Positions 47,408 through 60,299 of a stretch of 64,000 nucleotides of DNA are shown here, piece after piece; the stretch's first letter is position 1, and every line of letters begins with the position of its first letter. Source of the DNA: Phocoena phocoena (Eukaryota; Chordata; Mammalia; Artiodactyla; Phocoenidae); assembly GCF_963924675.1 (NCBI RefSeq), contig NC_089223.1:9126881-9190880 (forward strand), given 5' to 3'. The position numbers and the translations under genes are program-made. The notes beneath the pieces are model-generated. The model was not told the DNA's origin. It did no database searches and was given only the letters and a program-made list of their open reading frames with translations.

Positions 47408-48605
47408 TATTATTTTTATTATTGTTACTACTAAGGCAACTAATTCGTTATACTATCACCTAAATCTCATATCTGCGGTTTTATTATTTTTTTTAAATCA
47501 TAGAGTGCTTAGCTCACACACATAAAGCTTAGATACATTTAAATGTTACATGAAATAGCTAGAGAAAAGAAAATGGAAAAGGCAGACCGGGTGATAACAG
47601 CATAGAAAACGAAAATGATCCCAGCAGGGATAAATGGAGGTTCAGGGTTCTTTCAAATAAGCACGTATTCCACATATTACAATTAGAAATGGTAGGTTTT
47701 AGTTCCAGTGCTATTGTGACACATTTACAAAGCAGCATTTGACTTAGGTCACATCAAGACTTAGCAATAAAATCTGTCGGGATTTGTACAAAGCCTTCCC
47801 TTTTTCCTTCAAAGATTTCCCGAAAGGTTACACATGTGTTTTTATAAAAATTAAGCATTTCCATCCCTTTCTGGCTCAAAGTCAATGATAGTACTTTCTC
47901 TCTATGTATGTGTCGTGTTACCTTTCTCTATTAAACACTCTTCAAGAGCAAACCAGTTGGTGTAGAGAATGTTCAAAATTATTTGATGCTGATGACCCCA
48001 TTTTTCAAATACCAGAAAAATATGATTTTGTGTCATTTTCCATTGCACATTACTGAACTTGACCTCAACCTTAATCATTTCCTCCTCCTTTTCCCACAAT
48101 CATATGCTGACTGATGGTAAATTTATCCTTGTCATTCAAGTTTGAGGGAGAGGGGATTTGAAAATTCTAAGATATTCAAGTCACCATACAAATTTTTCAT
48201 AATATACATTGATCTCTGACTGACATTGAATATTATAACATCAATTTCCTGCAACTAGAATTGTTTTTCCACCTTCGCAGGTATGCTTTGACTGTAAAAC
48301 ATTGTACAGTCCTCCACTTTTACAGATAAACTTGATACGTATGTTCCACATCAATTAATTTTTGGTGGTCTGATATGTTTTTTCTTTCCTATGATCCAGT
48401 GTAGTCCCTGGATTCTTTTCTATCAAAATTTCTATGGATTATTTAATAGAGAAAAATACTTGCTTTCAACTAACTTATGACTTTAATTTAAAACATGAGT
48501 CGTTGTGTTCACTCAAGGATGTATCTCTCACATGGATGGTTTATTTCTCCCCCCTAGGCTGGAGATTTGGCTTAGAAATATACAAAGATGGAGGTAAAAT
48601 AGATA
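47408..48605. other. Intergenic DNA, no feature recognised
   Basis: AT-rich unique-looking sequence. Confidence 0.45.
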
Positions 48606-48609
48606 TTAT

Positions 48610-48785
48610 TATTGATAATAACTTTATCTAATATGTATTGAACATTTTCTAGATGGAAAGACTTTTGCTAAGTCCTAGGTTGTTTCATTGATTCTTCACC
48701 ACAATCTCATGAAGCAGGTACTCCTGGGATCTCTACTTTACAGATGAGGCAACTGAGGATGCCAAAGTGAGATTAACTTGGATGC
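48610..48785 (+). repeat. MIR SINE fossil
   Basis: 'atgtattgaacattttctagatgg', 'ttgattcttcaccacaatctcatgaagcaggtactcc' and 'ctactttacagatgaggcaactgagg' are well preserved MIR core and 3' motifs. Confidence 0.85.
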
Positions 48786-49590
48786 CAGATACTTTGCTTA
48801 TACTGCTCCTGAAGACACAGACACCTCTATCTTTCAAGAAATTCAATGACTTAAATGAATTTTAAAAATCTTCATTATATTCAATTCCAAGTTGAAATGT
48901 ATGTCTATCTGCATGCTAACAGAATCATAGAATATCAAGGAGTGTCATACTGGGAGCTGAATATACAGTGATATAAAGTTTTTGCTCTCAGGGAGCTTGT
49001 ATCTCAATGGGTGGACAACCTGGCAATAAATAGGTATATCCTATAATATCAGAAAGTGATAGAGCAGTAAAAAATAAAAGCAGTAAATACATTTATATAT
49101 GTCATTTACATATGCAATGAATGTGTCATTTATGGATGACCAGTTTTTTGAGCACTTGCATTACATTTTGATAATTTTCTACACTGAGTTTTGACCTTTC
49201 CCAAAATGGAAAATAGAAAACTTACTTTCTCAGCCACCTTTCACCTAGGATGCAGGCAGTATCTTGGATTCTGTAAAACAGATTCACTAACGTTAAGATT
49301 TCAATATGGAATTGAACAACTTGAAGATATTTATTTCATTCAGGACACTGAGTTTCTTGATAGGTGTAGTAGTACACAGTCCAGGAGAACAGTACTGGCC
49401 ATTTCTGGTATTTATTTCCCAAAAATATTGATGCAAGTGGGACCCCAGCATCATTGGTATGAGCTGCAGTGTTGGTGTGTAATGTGTGTTACTTAATATC
49501 TAATAACATTTATTTCTTCTTAAACTGCCTATAGTGAATTCTACTGTTTGCAACAAGGATACACAGGGATGGATGTAATAGATTAGTCTT
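48786..49590. other. Intergenic DNA, no feature recognised
   Basis: A faint ancient-repeat trace at 48935-49075 ('gctctcagggagcttgtatctcaatgg'). An open frame of 101 codons at 49191-49496 shows no domain. Confidence 0.4.
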
Positions 49591-50640
49591 AAAAGGACCC
49601 TTAGAAAAGTTGATATATGTCAGAAAAGACATAAATGTAAGAGAGAAAAGCACACAGAGATGAAACCAGGAGAAACAGTAAGTAAAAGTCCTGAAATAGG
49701 ATTAACTTGATGTGTTTTTGTAGCAGGAAGAATGTCAATATGGCCAAGAGAAGTAAGCCAGATGGAGAGTTATAGGCAATGAGATCGGGCAGGGAGTCAT
49801 GAGGAGCCTTGACGATTATGACAAAGCATTTGGATTTTACTTTATAGTGAATGTAATAAGAAGTCAGTGTGTAGTTTTGAAAAGCAGTTTTATAATATGA
49901 CTTACATTTCAAAACTCCACTCTGACTGCTGTGCAGTACTTATAACAGAGAAGCCAGAGTAGAAGTGAGAAACACAGAGGTCTAGGAGAGGGAAGACTGT
50001 GACTTGGATACTCAGTTGGAAATAGTGGAGGTCATAGGAATAGGTTAGACTCTACAAATATGTTGAAAATAGAGGTATCACTTTTGTTTGTATATTGGAT
50101 GTGCATCGTGAGAGAAAGCAATTGGGTGAATTATGGTTATTTACTACGAGTGAAACAGCTAGAGATGTTTTGTTTTGTTAACATGGGGATAGAGAAATGA
50201 AAAGTTCAGTTTTGAAATTACCCATTAGACATCTAAATGAGGATTTCAAGTAGGCAATTTTCTATGGCTGTGGGGAATTCAGAGGGAAAATACTGAATTA
50301 GAGACATAAATGTCAGAGTCAACTGGACATAGGTGATATTAAAATTTTTTGGATATCAGATGACATCTAAGTACTAAATGGAGAGAGGGAATGCAAGGGG
50401 ACCATGTACTGTACTAAGCTAGGGGATGCTCTAACTTTAGATGTTGGGAGCATAGGAGGAGTAAGAAACAGACTGGGAAAGAGTGGCCAATGAGATGAGA
50501 TGAAAATTCAGGACAGTCTTATTTCCCACGTTCCAAGTGAAGAAAGCATTTCTAGAAAGATCGTGGCACCAACATGTGAAATACTGCTGATCACTGGAAT
50601 AAGAGGAAGCCTGAGAACGGACCATTAGTATTTGGCCAAA
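49590..50640 (+). repeat. Ancient interspersed repeat debris, class unresolved
   Basis: 'gtcatgaggagccttgacgattatgacaaagcatttggattttac', 'cactctgactgctgtgcagta' and 'ttgaaattacccattagacatctaaatgaggatttcaag' follow, in order, a high-copy mammal-wide repeat I recognise but cannot name safely. The plus orientation is inferred from that order. Confidence 0.4.
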
Positions 50641-51790
50641 AGAGGTCACCAAGAAGCCAGGTCAAGGCAAGCTTGAGAATATCTGATTCAACTGAAACGA
50701 GAAGCAATAAAAACCTTCCTCTTGGTAGGGGTGTGGGAAGACCAGGGGATAAAGAAGTGGACATGTGGAGGAGAGTCCACTGGTTTTCTGAACAAAAGAA
50801 CAGAGAATTGGGTTATTTTGAAAGCACAAAGTTTAGGAAGGATTTTCCTTCCTTTCTTTCTTTGTTATTTTCTTCTTTGCCATGTTTACATTGACAGAGA
50901 CATCTATTAACGAAGAAATGTATGATTTTGCCAACTTCAAAAATTTTTATTTTATTTATTTTACCTACCATTACCCAATGGCTCACTGAAACACAAATCA
51001 AACGGTAAATATATTGAAAGTAATTTACCAAATCTTACCAAAATTACTCAGGTTGTTAAAAGTGGTTTTAGAGTAGACAAACAATTTTAAAGGGCTGAAT
51101 GTTACTTGAAAGAAATATTTCATTTCATTTTATCAAAAAAATGTTTTGCTTTATATCCTAAAAGGCTACAGAATAAAGCATGGAAATAAATATTTCAGTT
51201 AAGAATATCTAAACTTTATTGCTAAAATAACACTTACAGTATTTAGAAAATAAGGTAGAAAAAAACAAAAGCCAAGAGAAAACCAGGAAATTGTGATATT
51301 CCCAAATTAATAATAAAGCAGTATTCAAAGACTTTTACTTTGGCCCTACTAGATAAATTTGGGAATATGCTAAGTGCTATAGGAGACACTCAGAAGTATG
51401 AGGCATGGTTCTACACATCAAACAACATACAGATAGAGTTGGGAAGATAAGGAGTATGAATAAGAAGATAATATTGCAAAGCTGTAAATAAGTGGGCAGT
51501 GTAGACAGTAAGTGCCACAAAGTGCAGGACAAAAACAAACAAACAACAACAACAAAACAACTATGAGCTAGAATCATTGGTTAAGTCTTCTGTAAGGGCA
51601 GTAAATGAAAAGCATGTGTAGAATCTGGAAAGGCAAATAAAATGGGAAAGAACATTCCCAGAAAAGAGAAGAAAATTTTAGAGTAATTTGTTAACAAGTT
51701 AATTAAAAATATTCTCCTTGACTCCTATTGTGTTATATGTTTAAGAGCAGGGATACCAAAATAATGAAAAAAAAAAAGAAAAGAAAAACA
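50641..51790. other. Intergenic DNA, no feature recognised
   Basis: AT-rich. Ends in an A-rich/CAAA simple tract (51766-51807) that became the SINE target. Confidence 0.45.
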
Positions 51791-51807
51791 AACAAACAAA
51801 CAAAAAC

Positions 51808-52001
51808 AAGGGCTTCCCTGGTGGCGCAGTGGTTGAGAGTCCGCCTGCTGATGCAGGGGACGTGGGTTCGTGCCCCAGTCCGGGAAGATCCCACGTGCTG
51901 CGGAGCGGCTGGGCCCGTGAGCCATGGCCGCTGAGCCTGCGCGTCCGGAGCCTGTGCTCTGCAACGGGAGAGGCCAGCATACCGCAAAAACAAAAAACAA
52001 A
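51808..52001 (+). mobile_element. CHR SINE with internal deletion
   Basis: Standard head and body, but the 'acaacagtgagaggcccgcg' part near the 3' end is missing ('gagaggccagcataccgc'). CAAA-rich direct repeats (aaacaaacaaacaaaaa) lie on both sides, at about 51791-51807 and 52003-52019. Confidence 0.94.
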
Positions 52002-52020
52002 AAAACAAACAAACAAAAAT

Positions 52021-52880
52021 AATGATGCTCACACCCAACAGAGTGACTATAATAAAAAAGACAGAAAATTACAGGTGTTGTTGAGGATGTGGAGAAAATG
52101 GAACCCTCCATACATTGCTGGTAGGAATGTAAAATATTGTAATCACTTTGAAAAAACACCTAGTATCTACTTAATGCACTGTGGTCTCCTAAATGAGAAG
52201 GAAATCCAAAAGGGAGGGGATATATGTATATGTATGGCTGATTCATTTGGCTGTGCAGTAGAAGCTAACACAACATTGTAAAGCAACTATACGCCAATAA
52301 AAATTCATTTAAAAAAATCTAACAGTTACTCAAAAACATAGAGTTGCTTTATCACCCAGCAATTCTACTCTTAGGTGAATTGAGACAGATGTCTACACAA
52401 ACTTATACACATATGTTCATAGCAGCATTATTTATTATAGCAAAAAAAGAGAGATAACCCAAACCTCCATTAACTGATGAATGGATAAACAAAATGTAGT
52501 ATATATACACAAGTAAATATTATTCAGCCTAAGAAAAGAATGAAGTACTGGTACATGCTACAGCAGGAGTGAACCTCGAAAACATTATGCTAAGTGAAAG
52601 AAGCCAAAGGTCACATATTGTATGAGTCCATTTATAGGAAATATACAGAACAGGCAAATCCATAGTGACTAAAAGTAGATTCGTTTTTGCTAGGGGTTCA
52701 GGGGAGAATGGGGACTTACTGCTAATGGGCCGGGGTTTCTTTATGGGAGGATGAAAGTGTTCTGGAAATAGATAACGGTGGTGGTTGTACAACCTTGTGA
52801 ATATACTAAAACCCACTGAACTGTAGACTTCAAAAGTGTGAATTTTATAGCATGTGAATTATATCTTAATTTCTTAAGTG
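52021..52880 (+). mobile_element. L1M LINE fossil, 3' end
   Basis: Opens in the ORF2 C-terminal region ('gagtgactataataaaaaagacag', 'aggatgtggagaaaatggaacc'). It is interrupted by a younger L1 tail at 52185, then resumes 'tatcacccagcaattctactcttagg' and continues through 'gttcatagcagcattatttattatagc', 'attatgctaagtgaaagaagcc' to 'cactgaactgtagacttcaaaagtgtgaatt'. Old and truncated. Confidence 0.85.
52185..52318 (+). mobile_element. Short artiodactyl-type L1 tail nested in L1M
   Basis: 'aaagggaggggatatatgtatatgtatggctgattcatttggctgtgcag' and 'caacattgtaaagcaactatacgccaataaaaattcattt' form a typical young L1 3' terminus placed between two parts of an older L1M. The exact duplication is not visible. 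Confidence 0.75.
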
Positions 52881-53094
52881 GGAGACATTACAAAGTCATA
52901 AAAAAAGATGAAGACATTGTGCATGTCTTCGTGTGTTCGGGAGTCACACAGGAGCAGTTGATGCAGAAGATGGGGAGATACTGAGTAGACTAGGCTGACT
53001 AAGGAGGAGACATAAGTAAAGTTGGTAAGACGGGTTATGCCAATCAATACCAAGAATTAGAAAAGACATGAAAGATCCACGTCAACTTAGTACA

Positions 53095-53240
53095 GGCTAT
53101 GATATGTGAAGAAAGCATTATTATGTACACCCCGTTTAAGAGGTAAGGAAACTGAGACAGAAGTACCTGAGTAGTTTGCCTAAGATACAGCAAATAAATG
53201 ATAGTCACCTCAGATCTGACTGATTCCAGACTCAACACCC
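53095..53240 (+). repeat. MIR SINE fossil, 3' half
   Basis: 'gtttaagaggtaaggaaactgagacagaagtacctgagtagtttgcctaagatac' followed by a stretch ending 'ctgattccagactcaacaccc' is the MIR 3' half. Confidence 0.75.
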
Positions 53241-55893
53241 ATGACTATTCTTTCTTCCCTTGAATAATGACATTTTATCTTGATGACATTTCTGATATAA
53301 ATAACTTTTAGAGTACCAAATTTTATTTTTTTCCCATTATAAGGTAAAAAATTAAATTTGAGTTGTATTTTATTAGTACACTAGTTTCTTAGGAGCCAGC
53401 TGATTTTCACCAAGTGCAGAGAGAAATGTCAACTTTTTAGCATGATTTATTCTTTTTGAAGCTGAATAATTCTAATAGAGGATTGTATAGAACACTCCAT
53501 TTTTCTTAGACTTTACCAAATATAGCTAAGAAGGTATGAAATTATATCTATAATAGAAATACAAGCAAAGAGGGAAATTGGGGCACTGGGAAGAGGATGC
53601 ATATTTTTTTAGTCCTAGTCAAGGTCATTTAAACCAAAGCATGATATTTGATGTTTTTTTCTGTCTTCAACCATAAATTGTTAAGGTGCCATTCAAGAAA
53701 GTCTCATTATGAAGATACTTTTGCCTTCTTTTGTTCTTTTATCTTTTAGTCATAATCATAGTGAAAATTTGCCTTAAAAATAGTAACTTTTCCATAATTA
53801 CTTATTTATTGATTGAGTCAACCTTCAGAATTATTTTCAAAGTCTTTCAAAATTATTTAAGTCAAAGTCTACAATGTTTGAAGCTCTGTGTCAGTTACTA
53901 TGTTAGTTAGCATTTGAGTTGGATGCCCATCACTGGAAATTCTCATTAACTGTGAATTAAACTGGATAGAAGTTTACTTCTCTCTCTTACTCAGCAAGTC
54001 TGGATATGGTCAGCCTAGCACTGGAACAATAATCACGATGTCCGGGACCCAGGTGTGTCCATCCTAACGCTTTGCCCTGCATGAATTTTGATTTCTCGTT
54101 ATTTTCATGATAACAGGTGATTGTCAGATCTCCAGATAGTCCATCCAGCAGGAAGGAGGGAGAGGTAAAGAAAGATGCAAGTGCATTTCTTTCCTTTAAG
54201 ATGTTTTCTGGCAGTTAGGCACGCAATTTCTGCTTACAACACACTGAACTTCGCCGCATGGCCGTGACTGACTGCAGGGAAAATGAGGATGTGTAGCCTT
54301 CATTCGGGGTGATACAGCTAAAAATAAGGTGTTCTATTACTATGGAAAAGAGGGAAATAAATATTTGCAGATGTTGCAGTTCAAGTTCCCTGGGAAGCAT
54401 AACCTGAGATGAAGATTATTTCCAAGGGAGTTTATTAGAGACTGTTCCTGGGATCAACACTTTACGCAAGGTTTGGGAAGGGAATGGCTGTGGATAGAGG
54501 GAGAAGCTCAGCTGCTCTTCAGTCCCAACCAAGACTTAAGCCAGTCCCACTCAGAGTACTCCATAGTTGGAGTGACGGGGAGTGGTCGGTCTTTATATTT
54601 CAATTTTGGTCATTCGCTGCAGGCTGTTGCTGGAAAGTATGATATTGGGCAAGACAGTTCTCTTCAGCTGAGAACATTCCCAAAGAAGACTGGCAGTTGA
54701 GGGCTGTCTTCCAGCAGTTGGGAGAAAATTCTCCATTCCTGAAAAGGGGCCTGGGTGGTACATCACAGCATCTACCATAGCAGACTGCTAGCAGTATCTG
54801 CGCTATGGAGGATAAAATAGGAAATACAAAACACATTTTGCCCTGGACAAATGAGGACCTTACCTTCCAGTTACACTTCAAAGAACTCTAACATAAGGTT
54901 GGAAGAATTAAGTGTTTAAAGAGAAATACAAATGAAGAGGGATGGGTTTTCAGAGGGTAATTTTAATCCACTCATTTACAATTCTTATTAAGCACCTACT
55001 ATATGTTAGATACCATGCTAGGCAATATGATAAAACAAATGAAGGTGACGGTGTGTTCCTTTGCCATCATGGAATTTAGTGACTCATTTGGGAGAATGAC
55101 TGAAGACAAGTAAATAAGTGAAATAACAGCTAATTGTGACATGTGGTAGAAAGGAAATAAACAGTAAATGAATGACTAATTGTGAAATATATATTGAAGG
55201 AGATGCTCATAGGAAAGAGGGAACTACATAAGCTGAGAATTAATTTTGAGAAGGAAGCAGCCTCTGGGAGAACAGGAAGACAGATTTCTAAGCAAGGGGT
55301 CTAAAAAAAAGTTCAGTGACAAAGTGACAAGTTTGAGAACTAAGAGAGCACCTGCTTGACTGGGACACAGTAGCAAAGAAGAGAGTGGTGTGAGATGAGA
55401 TTGGAGTGGTAAGAAGATCATTCAGTGCCTGAGAATCTGGGTGATATTCTAGGCACGATGCAAGATGATGATTTAACACCCATGAAAGCATACATGATAT
55501 GATTAACACTGTACATAAGTTACCTCTGGCTACAGTAGAGAAAGTGATATTTAGGGATTAAAAAGATTTCAGAAAACTTGACATTACTTTTGAGAACTGC
55601 TTTCAACAATTATTTAATAAACACATAAATATGCCACACTCTAGAGATACAGTGATGAGATAAAAAGACAAAAATCTCTTGCCTCATGAAGTTTAATTCT
55701 CCATAAAGAGATTCTCCTTTCTATCTCTATCACTCTCTCTATGCACAAACACGCATTTATAATAATGAATGGATGAAGAGTAATCTCTGAATAACTCCCA
55801 TAGCTCTTCATTTATTTATTTTTGCTTTTTTAAAAATGTCATTCTTTTACCTTGTATTAGAGTTATTTGGGATACAAACACACACTCACTATC
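53241..55893. other. Intergenic DNA, no gene recognised
   Basis: Ancient repeat traces at 54965-55110 ('attaagcacctactatatgttagataccatgctagg') and 55608-55700 are probable but unassigned. Short open frames lack domains. Confidence 0.45.
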
Positions 55894-56012
55894 TCTATAT
55901 ATACTAAATTATGTATATATCCTACATGCTGTATGTGTATATTATGTATATATGTGTATATATTATGTATATGCAGTATAGATATTATATATAGTATATA
56001 TATACTACATAG
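55894..56012. repeat. TATA/TGTA-rich low-complexity tract
   Basis: Alternating purine-pyrimidine AT-rich repeat of TATATG/TATGTA units. A likely unstable microsatellite. Confidence 0.9.
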
Positions 56013-56249
56013 ATGTTATTTATAATATGCTTATGTTAAATTATGCATTAATATAGAGTTTTCATGTTTTTTAAATATTTGAGTAAAAATATTTTTACTA
56101 GAATAATTTATAGTGTAATCTTAATTTTGTCAGGTCCAATACTGTATATCAAACCCACAGGATATTCTCTGTTGAATTCACAAACTTGTGTTATGTTTTT
56201 ATAAAAATAATTTCATATTTTTATTTTAATAAATTATTATTTATTTATT

Positions 56250-56357
56250 TATGCATTTTTTTGGCCATGCCACGTGGCATATGGGATCTTAGGTCCCTGG
56301 CCAGTCCCCCCTGCAGTGGAAGTTTGGAGTCAACCACTGGACCGCCAGGGAAGCTCC
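56250..56357 (-). mobile_element. CHR-2-like SINE
   Basis: Inverted copy: 'tttttttggccatgccacgtggcatatgggatctt' to 'ccaccactggaccgccagggaagctcc'-like end (56320-56357). TTTATTTATTTA tail at 56237-56251. More diverged than the long CHR copies. Confidence 0.85.
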
Positions 56358-56359
56358 AA

Positions 56360-58688
56360 CAATTATTATTTTAAATATCTTCATCTTTTTCAATTTTATG
56401 TGAAAATACGTGTCTAATCAAGCATAATTTCTTATTTTAAAATATAAGTTCAAGTCAAATGTTAGTGTCAAGGCAAAAATATTTTCCTTTGCCTATGACT
56501 AATTATTATTTAATTCATTCTATTTGTGACATATACCTATAAAGCAATTTGGAAGTTTTCTAGATTGACTCTAAATAGGATAGGTTAGTGGAATGTAGAG
56601 CTGAATGCAGTGCTCTTTTAGATGTTGTATTTTCATAAAATCTGTGAATGAATTTTGGATTGTTTCACATGAGAGATTTATGATACTTTGTTATGGTTCT
56701 ACCTATTTCATAGTAGTCGGGTAGCTATTGGAATGCTTACATCATTAAAGAAAAAAGAACACCATTCGTTTTCTTTCCAAAAGGTATAAACAATTTTTGG
56801 ACATGAAGCATGCAAATACTTGAACTATAAATGGAATTTAAATTAAAAAAAAGAACACTGTTCTAGTTGGGTTTTTTTTTTTGTTGTTTTGACTTTTTGT
56901 TGTTAGACTTTTTGTGTGTGTGTCTCAAAAGCAGAACATTGAAAACTCACTGGAATTTAGGTACACTTCCATCCATATGCCTTTAAACTTTCAAAAGTGT
57001 TTTAGACAGAGACCTACATGTGCTATAATCTGTAGACTTTTTCAACAGTAAAGCTCTTGGTTGGGGAGTCTCAGCTGATCAGAGACAGAAAAATCTTCAA
57101 GGGATCAAAATATATATGGGAATGAACTCAAACTTATGTCAAAGCTTCGAGCTACAGAAGGGAACTACACATTATTTACTGATCAGCAATCATGTGCACG
57201 ATTGGGCCTGAGAAATTCAAAAGACAACAAAGCACAGGGCCCCTCCCACAAGCTTGCAGAGGAAAATCTATTTACTCAACGGAAGAAATACTACAAATGC
57301 TGAAACAGAGGCAGAAGCTAAGTGTAAAGAGATTCAGCTGACTGAAACTTCTCCACACTCTAGAAAAATTCTGTCAGAGATGCAGACTCCCAAGAACTCA
57401 TTTTCCATCCACTCTCTGGAGCTGTGTGAGAAACTATAGAATGCCTTAGCAAAGAATTAAAGCAGATTTTATCAGTGAGGTGTGGCTGACTGTGAAATGC
57501 TCTCAGTAATGCAACCCAGGTCTGCAGTAATGGTGCTAACAAAAAGCTAGAGCAGGTTACCCTAGCTTCCACCATTTTTTTTTTCTTGTTTCCAAATCTG
57601 GTAGAATTAAGTCTAAATCTTAATAAATAAGATTTATACATTATGTCTGTTTTCAATATTGGCTTAAATATTATTAACAAAATATAATGCCATCAAGATT
57701 TTTGAGAAAACTCTCTTAGCCTTGCATTAGTAAGAACACTTTCATCGCAGTGGCTAAACCTTCAGGTTGGATAACACTTTTCAGTAAGAGCCTTAGGCTC
57801 ACATCAACACTGAAAGGACAGGAGGCAGGCTGGGGGTCAGTGCCCTCAGGCATCTTAGTTGCTCCCTCTCTGGGCTTCTGTTGCTAGGCGCTCACAGAAA
57901 GAATAATGGCAGGGCTATTGTAAGGGTGCTTTTCCCCTTGCCCTTCTTAAGCTGCTGCTTCTCTGGTTCTGAAAATAAGTGACTATTTGGAAGCAGCCTA
58001 CAAAGAGGCCAACAGAGGTTTCCGCATGCTTCCATCTAGTTTATATCCCTGGGCAAAGAATTTTAAGGTAAGAGCTACCAAGGATTTTTTCTCAATTAAC
58101 ATTCTGCTTGAAAGAATTTGTTTTAAACAGAAGTTTGCTACTGTTGCCTCTAATGAGATTACAGGTCTATTTTAAGTATTAATAGTGTTCGTATTTGTGG
58201 AACATATAATAAGTTTATTTTTTAAAGCATTAATTTTCCTTTAAAATATGTGGCATTTATCATAATCCAGTAAGAGCTTATGTAGAGAAAAACTTTTTGG
58301 CAGAAATTAACAATATATATGAAAACAGCCTGAAAAAAAGCATTTATGTTGAAAAATGTTATCATGTTATTATTGCTTATGGCACAATTATTTAGCTATT
58401 TCCTTAATTGATAGACTAAATCAACTACTAAATCAAGAGACTTTGTACTGTGAAACTGTTAATCTTTCGGACAATAGAATGTTGCGGCTTTAATTTTACA
58501 GATATTTTGATTGCTCTGGATATAGAAACCTTGGAGAAGGACGTTTGGTGCATTTGCAAATTTGACTGTTTTCTTTTGTTTTGAAACCAAGCTCTGTGTT
58601 AACTATTTAAACCAGTTTTCTAATATAACAGAAATTGACCTCTGCGTGTCAACAAAAACTAAGAATCTAACTTAATACATGAGATCAG
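56360..58688. other. Intergenic DNA, no feature recognised
   Basis: Contains T-rich simple stretches (56872-56925). No gene or named repeat. Confidence 0.45.
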
Positions 58689-58689
58689 G

Positions 58690-58920
58690 GTAACCTGGAA
58701 AGAGGGCAAAGCCTCAGAGTTAAAGGACCTGGGTTCAAATGGCGGTTCTGTCACTTTTCAGCTGCCATGCCTTGGGCAGTTACTTGACTTCTCGGTAAAA
58801 TAGGGATTATGAGTCACATATCAGGGGTTGTGAGAGAAATAAAACAACGCAGTTTATGTGCCACTTAAGATAATGCTTGGCACAGAGTCAGTGCGTACTA
58901 AGCTAACAATTATTATAATT
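58690..58920 (+). repeat. MIR SINE fossil, near full length
   Basis: Clear tRNA-related part 'ggacctgggttcaaatggcggttctgtcacttttcagctg', then 'ccttgggcagttacttgacttctc', 'aaaatagggattatgag' and 'ataatgcttggcacagagtcagtgcgtac' with 'ttattataatta'. B box 'gggttcaaat' visible. Confidence 0.9.
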
Positions 58921-59194
58921 ATCAGAAGTTAAATCAGCATTAACCCTTCTATTGGCATAAGAAGGAAAAACAAAATTTATGTGTCCGACAAAAATTTATA
59001 AAACAGATGAACCGCACAGAAGGCTTTCTGGTGCTTTGAGTAAGAATAATCCTTCCTTGAAGATCAAAGGAATTCACGAATAGGTGGGTCGAAGCTTACT
59101 TTGTCAAGAGTAGAGAGAATATAATGGAAATTAAGCATAGGGTTGATAAAATATAGCTCTGGTTTCTTGATATAGTAACATCCCAACTTTGACC

Positions 59195-59385
59195 AGTATA
59201 TTACTTTACATTGTATAAAAAATCTCATGTGCACTGACCCATGTAATCATCGGAAGGAGAAGACAGATGAGATAACTGAAGCTTAGCAGGATCGAGGGAC
59301 ATGTCTAAGATCATACCAGCAGTCCATGACAGAGCAAGGATGAGAAAGAAGGTCTCAGGTTCAAACCTGAGATTATTTGCCCTGC
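59195..59385 (+). repeat. MIR SINE fossil, 3' half
   Basis: 'gaccatgtaatcatcgg'-like core, 'gacagatgagataactgaagcttagcagg', 'tgtctaagatcataccagcagtccatgacagagc'. Diverged MIR. Confidence 0.65.
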
Positions 59386-59845
59386 TGCCTTCTTTCTACA
59401 CTGCACTGCCTATGGTTCTAAAAGAAATAGTTAAAGAATTTGGAGAGAAGGGGTCCATGAAAATATGAGAAAAACTATGTGCTTTGTTAGGGTAGAGATG
59501 TTTTTGGAAGAGAGATTTATCTACTGGGATTTAGGAGCAGAAGGACTGATAAACTTAAGGGAAAGTCATTTCTTGACTGCTTCAAGGCAAATCCAGAGAG
59601 TCCCTTTGCCTATAGTCATAGGAATGTAGATTTATTTTTGATGTATTTGTGGGGAGGAAGGTGATCTCCACGTCTTACTCCTCCGCCATCTTGAATCACA
59701 TTTCTGTAGAATGACCATAATTCTTTAATTCCTCTAAGATGGGGGGATATTATTGGCTTCTCATTTTTCTATTTTAACTGAGTTTTGTCACGGTAGAAAA
59801 CAACGACAACAACAAAAACTGTTGGATTGCTAGTCAGCTACTTAT

Positions 59846-59899
59846 TTTATATATATATATATATATAAAATAAATGACATATATATATATATATATATC
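59846..59899. repeat. AT dinucleotide tract forming an inverted repeat
   Basis: Two (TA)n/(AT)n runs (about 59848-59866 and 59879-59898) separated by AAATAAATGAC. Each is self-complementary, so cruciform or hairpin formation is possible. Confidence 0.9.
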
Positions 59900-60299
59900 A
59901 TGGTTAGTTAGTTGGAAACAGCACTTAAAAGTTTTTCCAGTTTAATGAAATTAGAACAAATCTTCTAAGCTCTAAATTTTACTAAGATGGTTGTAAGAGA
60001 ATGTGTATGAAGACAAAATTAGGTATAGAAGGATTACTGACTCCATTTTACAAACCCTGGATTTTAGTCCTGATTCTAACAGCAAAATTTTCTCAGTGTC
60101 CTACTGTATTTTTTCTTTCATGTTCTAGGCATACTAAATTTTTGGTAAATATCAATTCAATTGAAGTTGACTTTTACCCTGAAGATCACCTCTGCTCTAC
60201 AGATGAATGTAAATATTAGATTTGTTGTACTTGATAAAGGAAAGACTGTACACTTAATATAAGAAAGTTCAACACACTGCTAAGAAGGGGCAACTGTTC

